The notes: generated by a model from the sequence alone, not told the origin. Shown: positions 41,123-50,264, counted from the stretch's first letter. The stretch: DNA of 64,000 nt from Ruminococcus flavefaciens MA2007 (GCF_000621845.1 NZ_JHXF01000008.1:62001-126000), one strand, 5' to 3'. Made by a program: numbers and translations.

Positions 41123-43972
41123 TTATGCTAAGCTGTCCTTTTTAAGGTCAAGCCCTTCCATTGCCGCTTCTGTGCCCATTACGCACAGATTTCCGAAGCT
41201 TCTGAGAGTTTCGGCTGCCGTGCGGAGCTGCTCTGCCGTAACGCTGAGCATACGCTTTTTCTCGTCGGCTCGTTCCTCATCGGTAATGCCTCTGAACCAC
41301 AAGCCGTCAGCCTTGGCGCTCCTGTTGCCGTCTGACATAAGAGGCTCCTCCTTGGCGATAGTGCTGATGATATACTGAGTGATATCAGGAGCTCCGCCGC
41401 AGTAATCAGCGATGAAGTCCGCAGACTTTTTGTAAATATCCAAACTTGCCGCAGGGGACGGATCGCGGTATGAGAAGAACGCCTGCTCACCCGAGGGGGC
41501 TATGAATGCGCCCGTGCCGTAGGCTCCGCCCTTTACGCGGACCTCGTTCCAGAGATATTCAAGGGACAGTGCACGGTAGAGCACCTTTCTTACCGCTGTA
41601 TCTGCGTTTGTATCAGGGAAAGCCATTGCGGAGTATGATACGCCCGATGGTATGATAACTCCCTGTTTTTCGGGGATATTCAGCTTGAAGCTCATATCGC
41701 TCTGCTCATCCGCAATACCTGTCGGGAGAGCTTCAAGGAGCGGCTTTATATCCGCATTTCCCGTAACACTGGCAGTCAGCCTTGCTGTGCATATCATTCT
41801 GCCGCTGAGAGCCTTTATTTCCGCAGTCAGCTTCTCGGGAGCCTTTATTGCTTCGTGAAGTCTCTTGTAGCCCTCATAGCCCGATACAAGCTCGTTTACT
41901 GCGGACTCCGCAGACAGCGCCGCACGGACGCGTCCCATGGAGTAGGTGTGACCGTTGGCTATAATGCTCTGCTTGTAGTTCTCGTCGGTCTGCTTGAGAA
42001 GCTCGGTAACTGCCGATATATCGCTGAAATCAGTCTCGGTGAGTATCTCCGCGATAAGGGCGAGTGCCTCCTCGGTGTTCTTTTCGAGAAAACGCGCCTT
42101 TACTGCGAAATAAGGGCTGCATTTGTCGGAAACTCCGTTTTTAGAGAACACATCGACGCCGTAGTTGATACTTCCGAGAAGTCCTGTTATCCTGCGCTGC
42201 AAGTCAGCCGCGGAGCTCCTTGCTGTTGGCAGCTCGCCGAAAAGCTCGGCAGCCGCAGCTGCCGCGGAGAGCTGTGTCTCATTGCAGTCAGCCAGCGAGA
42301 AATAGAGATTAAGAGCCGCGATGCCCTTGTCCTGAGCGGTATGCTTCAGAACAGTTACGCCGTTCACATTTGTTTCCTCGGTGTCGAAGCGCAGCGGCTC
42401 GGGACTTACCTCGGAAAGCGCAAGGTGCGGCATTGTTGCAAGCTGCTCGGGAGTATCCACGGACTGCTGCCATTCATCAAGCTGTCTGTTCTGCTCGACG
42501 ATAACGGAGCGCTCCTCGCAGGAAAGTCCGTCGACTACAGCCGCAAGGCGCTTCTTTTCGGCAGCCTTCTGCTCCTCGCCGTAGGTTCGGGACGGCAGCA
42601 GATAGAGCTCCGCTCTGCCGTTGTCATCAAGGAGCCATTCTCTCAGAAGCTCCTCAAAATAGCCGCTGTCGACCTTGCTGCGGAGCGAATCGTAGACCTC
42701 GCCAAGCTCAAGATAGTGCAGCGGATCGCCGCCGTAGAGCCATGCGGAGAGTGCGGAAATATTGCGTGTAAGACCTCTCGGCTCGCCGCCTGCACGGAAT
42801 CGGAATTCAAGGCGGTTCAGAGCCGCTGTCAGCAGCTCACGGTCAATGCCCTTGCCGCAGAGTTCGCTAACTGCGCTGCGGACTGTTTCTTTCAGCTTTT
42901 CGCAGCTTTCCTCGTCGGTATTGTTTATGCACAGGCAGCCGAAGGGCTGTAAAATGCCGTCGCTCACTTCAAGAGATACGTCAAGGCAAAGTCCCGTATC
43001 AAGGAGAGCGCGTTTCAGCGGAGCGTCGTTGCTGCCGGTGAGAGCCTCCGCAAGCACAGAAGCCGCAGTTATCTTCTCGCGTTCCTGCCAGCTGCCCAGC
43101 ACCTTGCCTATAACAAGATAGGTGTGATTTGCCTCCTCCTCGTCAGGAGTTATCTCGTAAAAGCACTTCTTAACAGTGGGCGCAACGGCTTTCTGCGCAG
43201 GTATCTCGCTGCGGACCTCGCGTTTATCAAAGCGGCTGAGGTACTCGCTGTCGATGAGCTTCAGAACAGCTTCGATATCCACAGGTCCGTCAAGGTATAT
43301 GTAGGCGTTTGAGGGGTGGTAGTAGGTGCGGTGTCCCTCGATGAACTGCTCGTTTGTCAGATTCGGGATAGCCTCGGGAAGTCCGCCCGACTCAAATCGG
43401 TAGCAGGTATCGGGGAAGAGAGCTCCCATTATCTCGGTCTCCATTCGGCTGTATACCGAGGAAAGAGCGCCTTTCATCTCGTTGAACACAACGCCCTTGT
43501 AAACAGGCTCGTCGGACTCGCTGCGCATTTCGATGTGCCAGCCCTCCTGCCTGAAAATATTGGGGTTGTAGTATATGGCAGGATCGAAGACTGCGTCCAG
43601 ATATACCCTTGTCAGGTTCATGAAATCCGCGTCGTTTCGGCTTGAAACTGGAAATAAGGTCTTGTCTGGATAGGTCATGGCGTTGAGAAAGGTATTCATG
43701 GTTCCTTTCATCAGCTCCAGAAAGGGCTCCTTTACGGGGTATTTCTTTGAGCCGCCAAGGACGGAGTGCTCAAGGATATGGAATATTCCCGTATCATCGC
43801 TTGGGGGAGTCCTGAAAGCTATGGAAAAGAGCTTGTTTTCGCCGTCGTTTTTCAGCCAGATAAGCTGTGCGCCTGTCTTTTCGTGGCGCATTTCTATGAG
43901 CTCCGAGCCGCTGCATGGGGCAGGAGCTGTCCTTGTAACGGCAAAGCCGTGTATCCTGTCGTTTATTTTCAT
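41123..43972 (-). CDS. Insulinase-like M16C metalloprotease (PreP-type)
   Basis: 949 residues. The zinc site is in FHILEHSVLGGSKKYPVKEP (HxxEH motif) near 54-73, with a distal Glu in the following helices. A C-terminal half with an M16C-associated domain (about 460-700) forms the second shell. The lack of a signal peptide argues for a cytoplasmic oligopeptidase that degrades free peptides, as in organelle PreP. TTAGGAGG lies 8 bases before the ATG at 43972. It has a near-consensus promoter. Confidence 0.93.
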   Translation of the reverse strand: MKINDRIHGFAVTRTAPAPCSGSELIEMRHEKTGAQLIWLKNDGENKLFSIAFRTPPSDDTGIFHILEHSVLGGSKKYPVKEPFLELMKGTMNTFLNAMTYPDKTLFPVSSRNDADFMNLTRVYLDAVFDPAIYYNPNIFRQEGWHIEMRSESDEPVYKGVVFNEMKGALSSVYSRMETEIMGALFPDTCYRFESGGLPEAIPNLTNEQFIEGHRTYYHPSNAYIYLDGPVDIEAVLKLIDSEYLSRFDKREVRSEIPAQKAVAPTVKKCFYEITPDEEEANHTYLVIGKVLGSWQEREKITAASVLAEALTGSNDAPLKRALLDTGLCLDVSLEVSDGILQPFGCLCINNTDEESCEKLKETVRSAVSELCGKGIDRELLTAALNRLEFRFRAGGEPRGLTRNISALSAWLYGGDPLHYLELGEVYDSLRSKVDSGYFEELLREWLLDDNGRAELYLLPSRTYGEEQKAAEKKRLAAVVDGLSCEERSVIVEQNRQLDEWQQSVDTPEQLATMPHLALSEVSPEPLRFDTEETNVNGVTVLKHTAQDKGIAALNLYFSLADCNETQLSAAAAAAELFGELPTARSSAADLQRRITGLLGSINYGVDVFSKNGVSDKCSPYFAVKARFLEKNTEEALALIAEILTETDFSDISAVTELLKQTDENYKQSIIANGHTYSMGRVRAALSAESAVNELVSGYEGYKRLHEAIKAPEKLTAEIKALSGRMICTARLTASVTGNADIKPLLEALPTGIADEQSDMSFKLNIPEKQGVIIPSGVSYSAMAFPDTNADTAVRKVLYRALSLEYLWNEVRVKGGAYGTGAFIAPSGEQAFFSYRDPSPAASLDIYKKSADFIADYCGGAPDITQYIISTIAKEEPLMSDGNRSAKADGLWFRGITDEERADEKKRMLSVTAEQLRTAAETLRSFGNLCVMGTEAAMEGLDLKKDSLA

Positions 43973-44002
43973 TATGTGCCTCCTAATATGCATTATGTAA
44001 TA

Positions 44003-44031
44003 ATTATATCATTTCGTCAACCTTTATGCAA
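44003..44031 (-). promoter_or_regulatory. SigA-type promoter of the M16C protease
   Basis: On the minus strand TTGCAT (44031-44026), 17 bases, TATAAT (44008-44003). Confidence 0.8.
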
Positions 44032-44134
44032 GTGAAGTTTACAAAGGGCAACAAATCGTTCATTTTTTGGTCGGCATTTCCAACAAATAAACGTGCTCCG
44101 TTATGTATAATCTGTGAGTTTTGCGCTGTATTTA

Positions 44135-44163
44135 TTGACTTTCACAGCTTTAAATGCTACAAT
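44135..44163 (+). promoter_or_regulatory. SigA-type promoter of the LRR gene
   Basis: TTGACT (44135-44140), 17 bases, TACAAT (44158-44163). Confidence 0.8.
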
Positions 44164-44191
44164 AATAATATAAAATGACGAAACAGGGGGT

Positions 44192-45340
44192 ATGGATGTG
44201 GCAACTGTAAATGCTATCTGCACGAGCTGCGGAAAGACCGTAGAGGTCGATAATCAGAAGGACGCTTGGGTTTGTCCTTACTGCAGCACGCCTTTCGTAG
44301 TAATAAAGGCTATAAACAGGTATAAAGCACAGCACAAGGACGTAGCGAGAAAGGTAAAGGCTGTCAAGAAGCACAGCGCCGACTTTGAAATAAAGGACGG
44401 AGTTCTCGTTGCCTACAAGGGCAGCGCCGAGGAAGTGGCTGCACCTGCTGAGGTACATAAAATAGGCGAAAACGCCTTTGAAAACAACACGACTCTCAAG
44501 CGCGTGATACTTCACGATAAGGTGGAGATCATAGGCGGATATGCGTTCCGCGGCTGTACTGCCCTTGAAGAGATAAAGTTCCCCGACGACCTCAAGGATA
44601 TAGAGGGTTGGGCGTTCCGCGGCTGTACAAGCCTTAAAAACGTCGTGATACCGCCGCATATGCAGCGTATCGCGGACTGCGTTTTTGCTGACTGCACAAA
44701 TCTTGTATCTATCGAGTTCCCCGAGTGTATCGGCGAGATAGGCGCATTTGCGTTCTCGGGCTGTAAGAATCTCGAGGTCATAGAGATACCGAAATATGTC
44801 TCGATTATTGGAAAATATGCTTTTTCTGGCTGCGAAAAGCTTGAAAAGGTCGTTATTCCCGAGGGAGTATCCGTTATCGAGGAATGTTCCTTTGCAAACT
44901 GCACAGCTCTTTCGGCTCTGGGCTTGTCAAGGGGCATCAAGAGCATAGGTGCTTCTGCTTTCCAGAACTGCGTATCTCTGCGAAATGTCGAGATACCGGC
45001 AGGAGTCCTTAGCGTAGACGGTTTCCGCGGCTGTACAGGTCTCAGAGCCTTTACAGTGCCTCCCGGAACTACAGCTATCGGCGATTTCAGCGGCTGTACC
45101 AACCTTGAACAGATAAGCATTCCTGCTTCTGTCAAGAAGATAAGCGGCGGCTTTACGGAATGTCCTAAGCTTCTGAACATCGCATGGAGCAATCTTGCCG
45201 AAAATGCAGTGAATTTCCCGGCATATTACGAGACCGTAGTTGCAAGCCGCAAAACAGCAGGAAAATGCGTATACTGCGGCGGAGACTTCAAGCTCATCTC
45301 AAAGACCTGCAAGGTCTGCGGAAAGAAAAAGGATTATTGA
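44192..45340 (+). CDS. Leucine-rich repeat protein flanked by zinc ribbons
   Basis: 382 residues. An N-terminal ribbon (CTSCGK..CPYCS, about 10-31) is followed by 9-10 BspA/TpLRR-type repeats of about 23 residues (FRGCTALEEIKFPDDLKDI, FSGCKNLEVIEIPKYVSII). A second ribbon closes the protein (CVYCGG..CKVCGKKKDY, about 360-382). There is no signal peptide. Comparable LRR proteins with zinc ribbons occur in rumen clostridia, and their role is unknown to me. The ATG at 44192 is given, but GTG at 44198 has the better ribosome-site spacing (GGGGG, 7 bases). Confidence 0.88.
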   Translation: MDVATVNAICTSCGKTVEVDNQKDAWVCPYCSTPFVVIKAINRYKAQHKDVARKVKAVKKHSADFEIKDGVLVAYKGSAEEVAAPAEVHKIGENAFENNTTLKRVILHDKVEIIGGYAFRGCTALEEIKFPDDLKDIEGWAFRGCTSLKNVVIPPHMQRIADCVFADCTNLVSIEFPECIGEIGAFAFSGCKNLEVIEIPKYVSIIGKYAFSGCEKLEKVVIPEGVSVIEECSFANCTALSALGLSRGIKSIGASAFQNCVSLRNVEIPAGVLSVDGFRGCTGLRAFTVPPGTTAIGDFSGCTNLEQISIPASVKKISGGFTECPKLLNIAWSNLAENAVNFPAYYETVVASRKTAGKCVYCGGDFKLISKTCKVCGKKKDY

Positions 45341-45395
45341 AAAAGGCAGACATAAATCTGGTACTCATATAGAAGGTTTATGCTTATTATTGAGA

Positions 45396-45490
45396 GAGCC
45401 CCTTTTGAAAAAGGGGCTCCTCTGACGGAGGACGTCCCCTCTGCCACTGCGTGACATCTCCCCGCACTGCGGGGAGTCACTCTCAAACTC
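45396..45490. repeat. Family A element copy 4 (inverted, short)
   Basis: GAGCCCCTTTTGAAAAAGGGGCTC hairpin (45396-45419), then the reverse of the CTCCCC..GGGGAG module and CTCTGCCACTGCGTGACATC. It follows the LRR gene and may end its transcript. Confidence 0.7.
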
Positions 45491-45512
45491 TCTCCCTAAA
45501 ACTTTCAGTTTT

Positions 45513-45656
45513 ATTTTTTCTCATATAGGGCTCGCTCTGTATTATTACAGGGCTTTTTTTATTTTAGGCGAGCCCTATATGAGAAAAAATCAGCTAAAAA
45601 AGTCTTTGGAAAGGGGTTCGGGGGAAAGCCTTTCTTCAGAAAGGTTTCCCCCGATA
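45513..45656. repeat. 23-bp perfect inverted repeat with nested terminator, and a second hairpin
   Basis: ATTTTTTCTCATATAGGGCT(CGC) at 45513-45535 is exactly reversed at 45568-45590. Between them GCTCTGTA, TTAT, TACAGGGC forms a wobble-paired hairpin followed by TTTTTTT (terminator). At about 45622-45656 GGGGGAAA..CCTTTC pairs GAAAGG..TTTCCCCC. This fills the gap 45341-45712 with no gene. Confidence 0.85.
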
Positions 45657-45712
45657 AAAAGTATGACCTGCTATATAAGTATCACGGTTATGTCCGCCTT
45701 TTTTAATGATTT

Positions 45713-46126
45713 TTATATAATGATACCGCTGAAATGGTCTATTTCATGCTGTATTATCTCCGCCTCGAAATCACGGAAGATATCGCGGCGGCGCTTGAAC
45801 TTCTTGTCCATGTACTCCACGGTGATTATGCGGTGACGGGTAACGGGACGGACTCCGCTGAGAGACAGACAGCCCTCCTCGGTGTCGTAGGTCTCTTTGG
45901 ACTTGTCCACTATCTTCGGATTTATCATAGCGATGTACTCGTCGCCTATAAGTGCCACAAGTATGGTCTTGTGAACGCCTATCATATTTGCAGCCATGCC
46001 CACGCAGCGCTCCTCGTTTGCCTTTACTGTGTCCAGCAGGTCGCGGACTACCTGTATATCGGCTTTTGTGGCAGGTTCTGATTTTATGCTGAGGACTGCT
46101 TTGTCTTTGACTATGTCTTTTACCAT
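45713..46126 (-). CDS. def: Peptide deformylase-like protein
   Basis: 137 residues, short for a deformylase. The metal site is QHEIDH near 123-128 and the Cys ligand is in EEGCLSLSG near 83-91. The first motif reads CVGMAANMIGVHK near 40-52; classical enzymes have Gln in this loop to stabilise the intermediate, and Met/Ile occupies it here. The protein ends soon after HEIDH. It could still deformylate Met, or be a specialised paralogue. AAGGAG precedes the ATG. It is 51 bases downstream of the amidohydrolase, with a terminator hairpin between. Confidence 0.85.
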   Translation of the reverse strand: MVKDIVKDKAVLSIKSEPATKADIQVVRDLLDTVKANEERCVGMAANMIGVHKTILVALIGDEYIAMINPKIVDKSKETYDTEEGCLSLSGVRPVTRHRIITVEYMDKKFKRRRDIFRDFEAEIIQHEIDHFSGIII

Positions 46127-46145
46127 GAGAATCTCCTTTCCAATG

Positions 46146-46177
46146 AAAAACGGGACAGTTACGTCCCGTTATTTTTA
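46146..46177. terminator. Hairpin between amidohydrolase and deformylase-like genes
   Basis: AACGGGAC, six-base loop, GTCCCGTT with A/T-rich flanks; terminator-shaped on the minus strand. It abuts the amidohydrolase stop codon. Confidence 0.75.
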
Positions 46178-46987
46178 TTAAAGTCCAAGATATTCCTTGA
46201 AATTGCCTGCAAGCATTTTCTGGTTCTCTTCCTCGGTAAAGCCCAGCTTCAAAAAGCGCATGAACTCGTCCTCGTGGCTCCACATAGGGAAATCCGAGCC
46301 GAAGAAGCAGTTCTCAACGCCGTATTTTCTGATGATATGTACGGCTCTTTCGGGAGAAAGGAACGCAAGAGAGCTGCTGAAATCGAATCTTACGTTTTCG
46401 AGTCCGGGCAGTATCTCTTCGGCTTCGCTCCACTGCTGATAGCCGCCCAGATGTGCCGCCATGAGCTGGAGCTTGGGGAAGTTATCGTGTATCCTCTTGA
46501 TACGGTGAGGAGCCGAATAATCGTATCTTGCGTCTCCGCAGTGGATAAGCAGTGGGAGCTGTCCCTCTATCTGCTCATAGATCTTGAAAGCTTCGGGAGA
46601 GTCCGCATTGAACTTCTGGAAATCGGGGTGGAGCTTTACTCCGTGGAGCCCGAATTTCTTTATCTGCTCGATGTCGGCTTCGATATTGGCGGAATCCGCA
46701 TGGGTAGTGCCGAAGCCGTAGAAGCACTCGTGCTGGTCGCACTTTTTGGCGATAAATGTATTTATAGCGTCTGTCTGTCGGGGCGAAGTAGCAGTGGAGC
46801 AAACAAGATACTTTGATACTCCTATTTTGCTGCCTGCCTCAAGAAGCTTGTCTGTCAGACCGCAGTTGTTCATCGGTATGTCGTAGAAATGGCCGATACT
46901 TTCAGTAGCCGTTTCGGCTATCTTGTGAGGGAAGATATGGGCATGAGCGTCGATTATCTCATATTTTCCATAGACCTCGGGATTCAT
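46178..46987 (-). CDS. Amidohydrolase-family metal-dependent hydrolase (TIM barrel)
   Basis: 269 residues. The metal motif is YEIIDAHAHIFPHKI near 8-22. FGLHGVKLHPDFQKF near 112-126, PLLIHCGDARYDYSAPHR near 145-162, MAAHLGGYQQW near 175-185 and NCFFGSDFPMWS near 227-238 are typical of the COG2159 branch. Members decarboxylate or hydrolyse small cyclic and carboxylic compounds, so the substrate cannot be named. GGAG precedes the ATG. It has its own promoter. Confidence 0.88.
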   Translation of the reverse strand: MNPEVYGKYEIIDAHAHIFPHKIAETATESIGHFYDIPMNNCGLTDKLLEAGSKIGVSKYLVCSTATSPRQTDAINTFIAKKCDQHECFYGFGTTHADSANIEADIEQIKKFGLHGVKLHPDFQKFNADSPEAFKIYEQIEGQLPLLIHCGDARYDYSAPHRIKRIHDNFPKLQLMAAHLGGYQQWSEAEEILPGLENVRFDFSSSLAFLSPERAVHIIRKYGVENCFFGSDFPMWSHEDEFMRFLKLGFTEEENQKMLAGNFKEYLGL

Positions 46988-47019
46988 AGATACATCTCCT
47001 AATTACAAATTCAATGAAC

Positions 47020-47048
47020 ATTATACTCTATCTGCGGATAAAAGTCAA
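47020..47048 (-). promoter_or_regulatory. SigA-type promoter of the amidohydrolase
   Basis: On the minus strand TTGACT (47048-47043), 17 bases, TATAAT (47025-47020). Confidence 0.85.
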
Positions 47049-47137
47049 GGCGCTGTTTACTGAGTGTAACAGCGCTATGAAGCGGAAAATCGCCTTTTAA
47101 CCTGTAATAAGAAATTTATATAATTGAGAATTCTCAA

Positions 47138-47935
47138 TTACTTTTCTTCAAGGCGTCCCTTAGCGGCGCTGTCCTTCTTGACGTCGATACGTTCAAGGAC
47201 TATCTCGCGTCCTGCAATACGGAAGCCTATCTCCTGATAGAAGCTGACACGGACGTCCAGAGCAAGGAGATACGCGCGTTTTCCAAGTCCGTTGAAGAAC
47301 TTGGCGAGCCATTTGAGGAACTCCCTTGCGTAGCCCCGTCCACGGGCAGCCTTATTTGTAGCTACCTGTCCGATGAGAACAGTGCTGCCGATATCGAAAA
47401 CTGCCGAAGCCGTTGTGGAATCACGGTAAGTGAAAACTCGGCTTATGCCGTGGCGGCAGCGGTGCGAGGTATCGGTGTACCACAGTGAGAAATCCGCGAT
47501 ATTCGGGAATCCCTCGCTGAGTATCTTGTATACGTCGGGGAGGTTGGGGTTGAACTCAACGTGTTCCTCGATAGCTTCAAGGGGCGTATCATCGGGGATA
47601 AGCTCGAATATAGTACGGTTCAGCACCTGATAGCGGTCAGGTATCTTTATGCCCTCCAGTATCTTCTGGTCGCCCTCGATACGGAACGGCACGTTCATGC
47701 TGACAAAGAGGTCTATCTCCTCATTTGGCTCTAAATCGCCGTCTCCGCAGATGATAAGGGTGGAGTTGATGATGAACATGAAGCCCACGCCTGTTTCGTC
47801 GGTTATCTTGTAGAAGCGGCAGAATTCATAATTGGGACCGTATGCCCGCATATATGCCAGCATTTTCTTGCCCGACAGGGTTTTATTGAGCAGTACGCGG
47901 TCAAGCTCGTGCTCGTGTTCGATAAGTGTTATCAT
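47138..47935 (-). CDS. GNAT-family N-acetyltransferase
   Basis: 265 residues. The C-terminal GNAT domain (about 150-255) has the acetyl-CoA motif VATNKAARGRGYAREFLKWLAKFF, then LLALDVRVSFYQEIGF. The N-terminal half (about 1-140) is conserved-looking but has no family I recognise. The ATG overlaps the preceding M42 gene stop as ATGA, so the two are co-translated. Substrate unknown; peptide or amino-sugar acetylation is possible given the peptidase neighbours. Confidence 0.85.
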   Translation of the reverse strand: MITLIEHEHELDRVLLNKTLSGKKMLAYMRAYGPNYEFCRFYKITDETGVGFMFIINSTLIICGDGDLEPNEEIDLFVSMNVPFRIEGDQKILEGIKIPDRYQVLNRTIFELIPDDTPLEAIEEHVEFNPNLPDVYKILSEGFPNIADFSLWYTDTSHRCRHGISRVFTYRDSTTASAVFDIGSTVLIGQVATNKAARGRGYAREFLKWLAKFFNGLGKRAYLLALDVRVSFYQEIGFRIAGREIVLERIDVKKDSAAKGRLEEK

Positions 47936-48951
47936 ATCTCATGTATCCTTCCGATGAGTGCTTTTACCAGCTTATAGGAGTTCTCCATGTCGGCGTATTC
48001 AATGACCGACGAGGGGGAGTGAAGGTATCTGCAAGGCAGGGAAACTGCTATAGTGCGGACTCCCTTGCCGCTTATGTGGATAGCTCCTGCGTCGTTGCCG
48101 CCTGCTATCATGGTCTTGGTCTGGCAGGGGAAGCCCTGCTCCTTGGCGATTTCAAAGGCAAGGCTGTAGAGCTCCTTGTCGTAGATAGTGTGCCTGTCCA
48201 TGAATGAAACTACAGGACCGCCGCCCAGTGCGCAGACGCGCTTAGCGCCGCTTGCTCCGTCGATATCGGCAGCAGTGGTGGATTCGAGGACTATGGCATA
48301 GTCGGGAGCAACTGCAAATGCTGATGCAGTCGAGCCGCGGAGACCTATCTCCTCCTGAACGTTGAAAACAAAGTATGTATCGTATTCAAGCTCCTCATGG
48401 AGAAGCTCTATCATCATTGCGCAGCCTGCGCGGTCGTCGATAGCCTTTGCCTTTATGCGGCGTTCACCCAGTTCAGTGAACTCGGAATCGAAGTAAGCGC
48501 AGTCTCCGAGAGACACGTATTTCTCGGCTTCTGCCTTGTCGGCCGCTCCGATGTCGATGTAGAGACTGTCGGTCTTGGGAGCCTTTTCGCGCTGCTCCTT
48601 GCTGAGATTATGAACGGCTGTAGCGCCTACAACGCCGCTGATACGGCTTTTGCCGACGCGAACCTGTCTGCCGATGACAACTGAGGGATCAATGCCGCCA
48701 ACATTGCCGAAGCTGAGAGTTCCGTCGCTGCGGATATATGTCACCATGAAGCCCACCTCGTCCATGTGGGCACATATCATAAGCTTTTTTTCAGGAGCCT
48801 TTCTGCCCTTTTTGAAGCAGATGATACTTCCCAGATTGTCCACCCTGTACTCGCAGACGTTCTTTATCCTGCTGATTATAAGCTCGCGGACAGCGTTTTC
48901 GTCGCCCGAAACACTGTCGGTGAGACACAGCTCTTTAAGCAGTTCTTTCAT
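47932..48951 (-). CDS. M42-family aminopeptidase (glutamyl aminopeptidase type), second copy
   Basis: 339 residues. The metal-binding motifs are KLMICAHMDEVGFMVTYI near 54-71, IDDRAGCAMMIELLHEEL near 167 and VFNVQEEIGLRGSTASAF near 195-212 (catalytic Glu pair). MIAGGNDAGAIHISGKG supplies further ligands. The family forms large dodecameric aminopeptidases that trim peptides. The start at 48951 shares a base with the stop of the first copy (TAATG). The two copies belong to the same family but look well diverged. Confidence 0.93.
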   Translation of the reverse strand: MKELLKELCLTDSVSGDENAVRELIISRIKNVCEYRVDNLGSIICFKKGRKAPEKKLMICAHMDEVGFMVTYIRSDGTLSFGNVGGIDPSVVIGRQVRVGKSRISGVVGATAVHNLSKEQREKAPKTDSLYIDIGAADKAEAEKYVSLGDCAYFDSEFTELGERRIKAKAIDDRAGCAMMIELLHEELEYDTYFVFNVQEEIGLRGSTASAFAVAPDYAIVLESTTAADIDGASGAKRVCALGGGPVVSFMDRHTIYDKELYSLAFEIAKEQGFPCQTKTMIAGGNDAGAIHISGKGVRTIAVSLPCRYLHSPSSVIEYADMENSYKLVKALIGRIHEI

Positions 48952-49964
48952 TACTTGTCCCCCCTTATGTATGCAGCTAAAAGCTTTGCGGTCTGCTCCG
49001 CGTCTGTAATGTCTATGACCTCGACGGGAGTGTGCATATTGCGGAGAGGTATGGAAACTGTGCAGGCTTTTGCGCCGCAGCGGTTCACGGAGAATCTGTC
49101 TGCATTTGTGCCTGTAAGTCCGCTCATAACCTCGATCTGATAGGGGATATCGGCAGATTTTGCAGTATTTATGAGTTCGTCGCTTATTTCTCTTGAAAGT
49201 GAGGGCGAAATGCCTATCATAGGACCTTTGCCCAGATAGCCGCATTTGCTTTCCTCCTCGCCAATTGCGTATGCGAAGCTTACGTCCACAGCAAGAGCAA
49301 TATCAGGATCTATCTCAAAAGCGCCGATCTTTGCGCCGCGCTCGCCTACTTCCTCCTGAGTGGAGAAGAGGACTGTCACATTATACGCAAGGTCGCTGCC
49401 TTTGAGAAGCTCCAGCGCATAGAGGATAGAAGCAACTCCGCAGCGGTCGTCAAGAGCGCCGCCTGTGATACGGCTGCCGATGAGGTCGCGGCAGGTCACG
49501 TCAAAGGTGACGGAGTCCCCGAGAGAGACCAGCTTTTCAAGCTCTTCCTTTGTAAGTCCCGTGTCGATAGCAACGTCGTCCATTTCAAGGACTTCGCTGC
49601 TGCCGCTGGTAAGGTGAGGGGGTACAGAGCATATAACGCCCTTGATATCGCGGCTGCCGTGTACAACTACGGGCTGAGCAGGGAGCAGTCTGCGGTCAAT
49701 GCCGCCGATATTGCCTACCTTGATGAAGCCGTCGTCGGTGATGTAGGTCACAGCGAAGCCTATCTGGTCTATATGTGCGTCAAGCAGCAGAGAGGGGAGC
49801 CCCTCCCTGTGAGTGCCGAATTTGCCTGTAACATTGCCGTTTATTATCTCTGCGTCGGGACAGTATTCGCGGAGCATTCCGAGAGCAAGCTGTGCAGCCT
49901 TGCTTTCGCTGCCCGAAGTTCCTGATATTTCAGAGAGAGAAACGACAGTCGATCTGATATCCAT
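48951..49964 (-). CDS. M42-family aminopeptidase, first copy
   Basis: 337 residues. PSLLLDAHIDQIGFAVTYI near 57-75, LDDRCGVASILYALELL near 170 and VLFSTQEEVGERGAKIGAF near 196-214 hold the metal and catalytic residues. GLTGTNADRFSVNRCGAKA is the C-terminal metal region. It heads an M42-M42-GNAT operon. AAGGAAATTCCAC precedes the ATG. The promoter is at 49998. Likely cytoplasmic peptide recycling. Confidence 0.93.
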   Translation of the reverse strand: MDIRSTVVSLSEISGTSGSESKAAQLALGMLREYCPDAEIINGNVTGKFGTHREGLPSLLLDAHIDQIGFAVTYITDDGFIKVGNIGGIDRRLLPAQPVVVHGSRDIKGVICSVPPHLTSGSSEVLEMDDVAIDTGLTKEELEKLVSLGDSVTFDVTCRDLIGSRITGGALDDRCGVASILYALELLKGSDLAYNVTVLFSTQEEVGERGAKIGAFEIDPDIALAVDVSFAYAIGEEESKCGYLGKGPMIGISPSLSREISDELINTAKSADIPYQIEVMSGLTGTNADRFSVNRCGAKACTVSIPLRNMHTPVEVIDITDAEQTAKLLAAYIRGDK

Positions 49965-49997
49965 GTGGAATTTCCTTTCATAAAAGCTTTACTATTA

Positions 49998-50026
49998 ATT
50001 ATATCAGAGTTTGGGAGTTTTTTCAA
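49998..50026 (-). promoter_or_regulatory. SigA-type promoter of the M42-M42-GNAT operon
   Basis: On the minus strand TTGAAA (50026-50021), 17 bases, TATAAT (50003-49998). Confidence 0.85.
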
Positions 50027-50035
50027 TACTTTTTT

Positions 50036-50220
50036 GAGTTGAGAACTTAGAACCAAGAGTTGAAAGTTGAAAGTTGAGAGTTATGGTGTTGCCTGCGGCG
50101 ACGGATTTAAAATATAGGAGTGTGTTTCTGTGCATCTGCAAAATGTGCTTCTATATATACTCCGTAAAAGCCGTTTTTTAAACACAAAACGGTTGAATTT
50201 CAAAAAAATAATTTACAACT
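50036..50220. repeat. Element C half copy and diverged A/T repeat
   Basis: 50036-50110 carries the left arm of element C (GAGTTGAAAGTTGAAAGTTG, GAGAGTTATGGTGTTGCC). 50115-50220 resembles 16021-16130 (TCTATATATAC..CG..AAAG). No gene was seen in 49965-50274. Confidence 0.6.
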
Positions 50221-50232
50221 TTGTATATATGC

Positions 50233-50264
50233 AAAAAGAGCAGCCGCACCAGCGGCTGCTCTTT
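50233..50264. terminator. Terminator after the metal ATPase gene
   Basis: AAAGAGCAGCCGC, TGGT, GCGGCTGCTCTTTTT on the minus strand. Confidence 0.9.

Noticed and set aside
41855-42952. 365-codon plus-strand frame
   Set aside because: Antisense to the M16C protease, whose conserved motifs are on the other strand.
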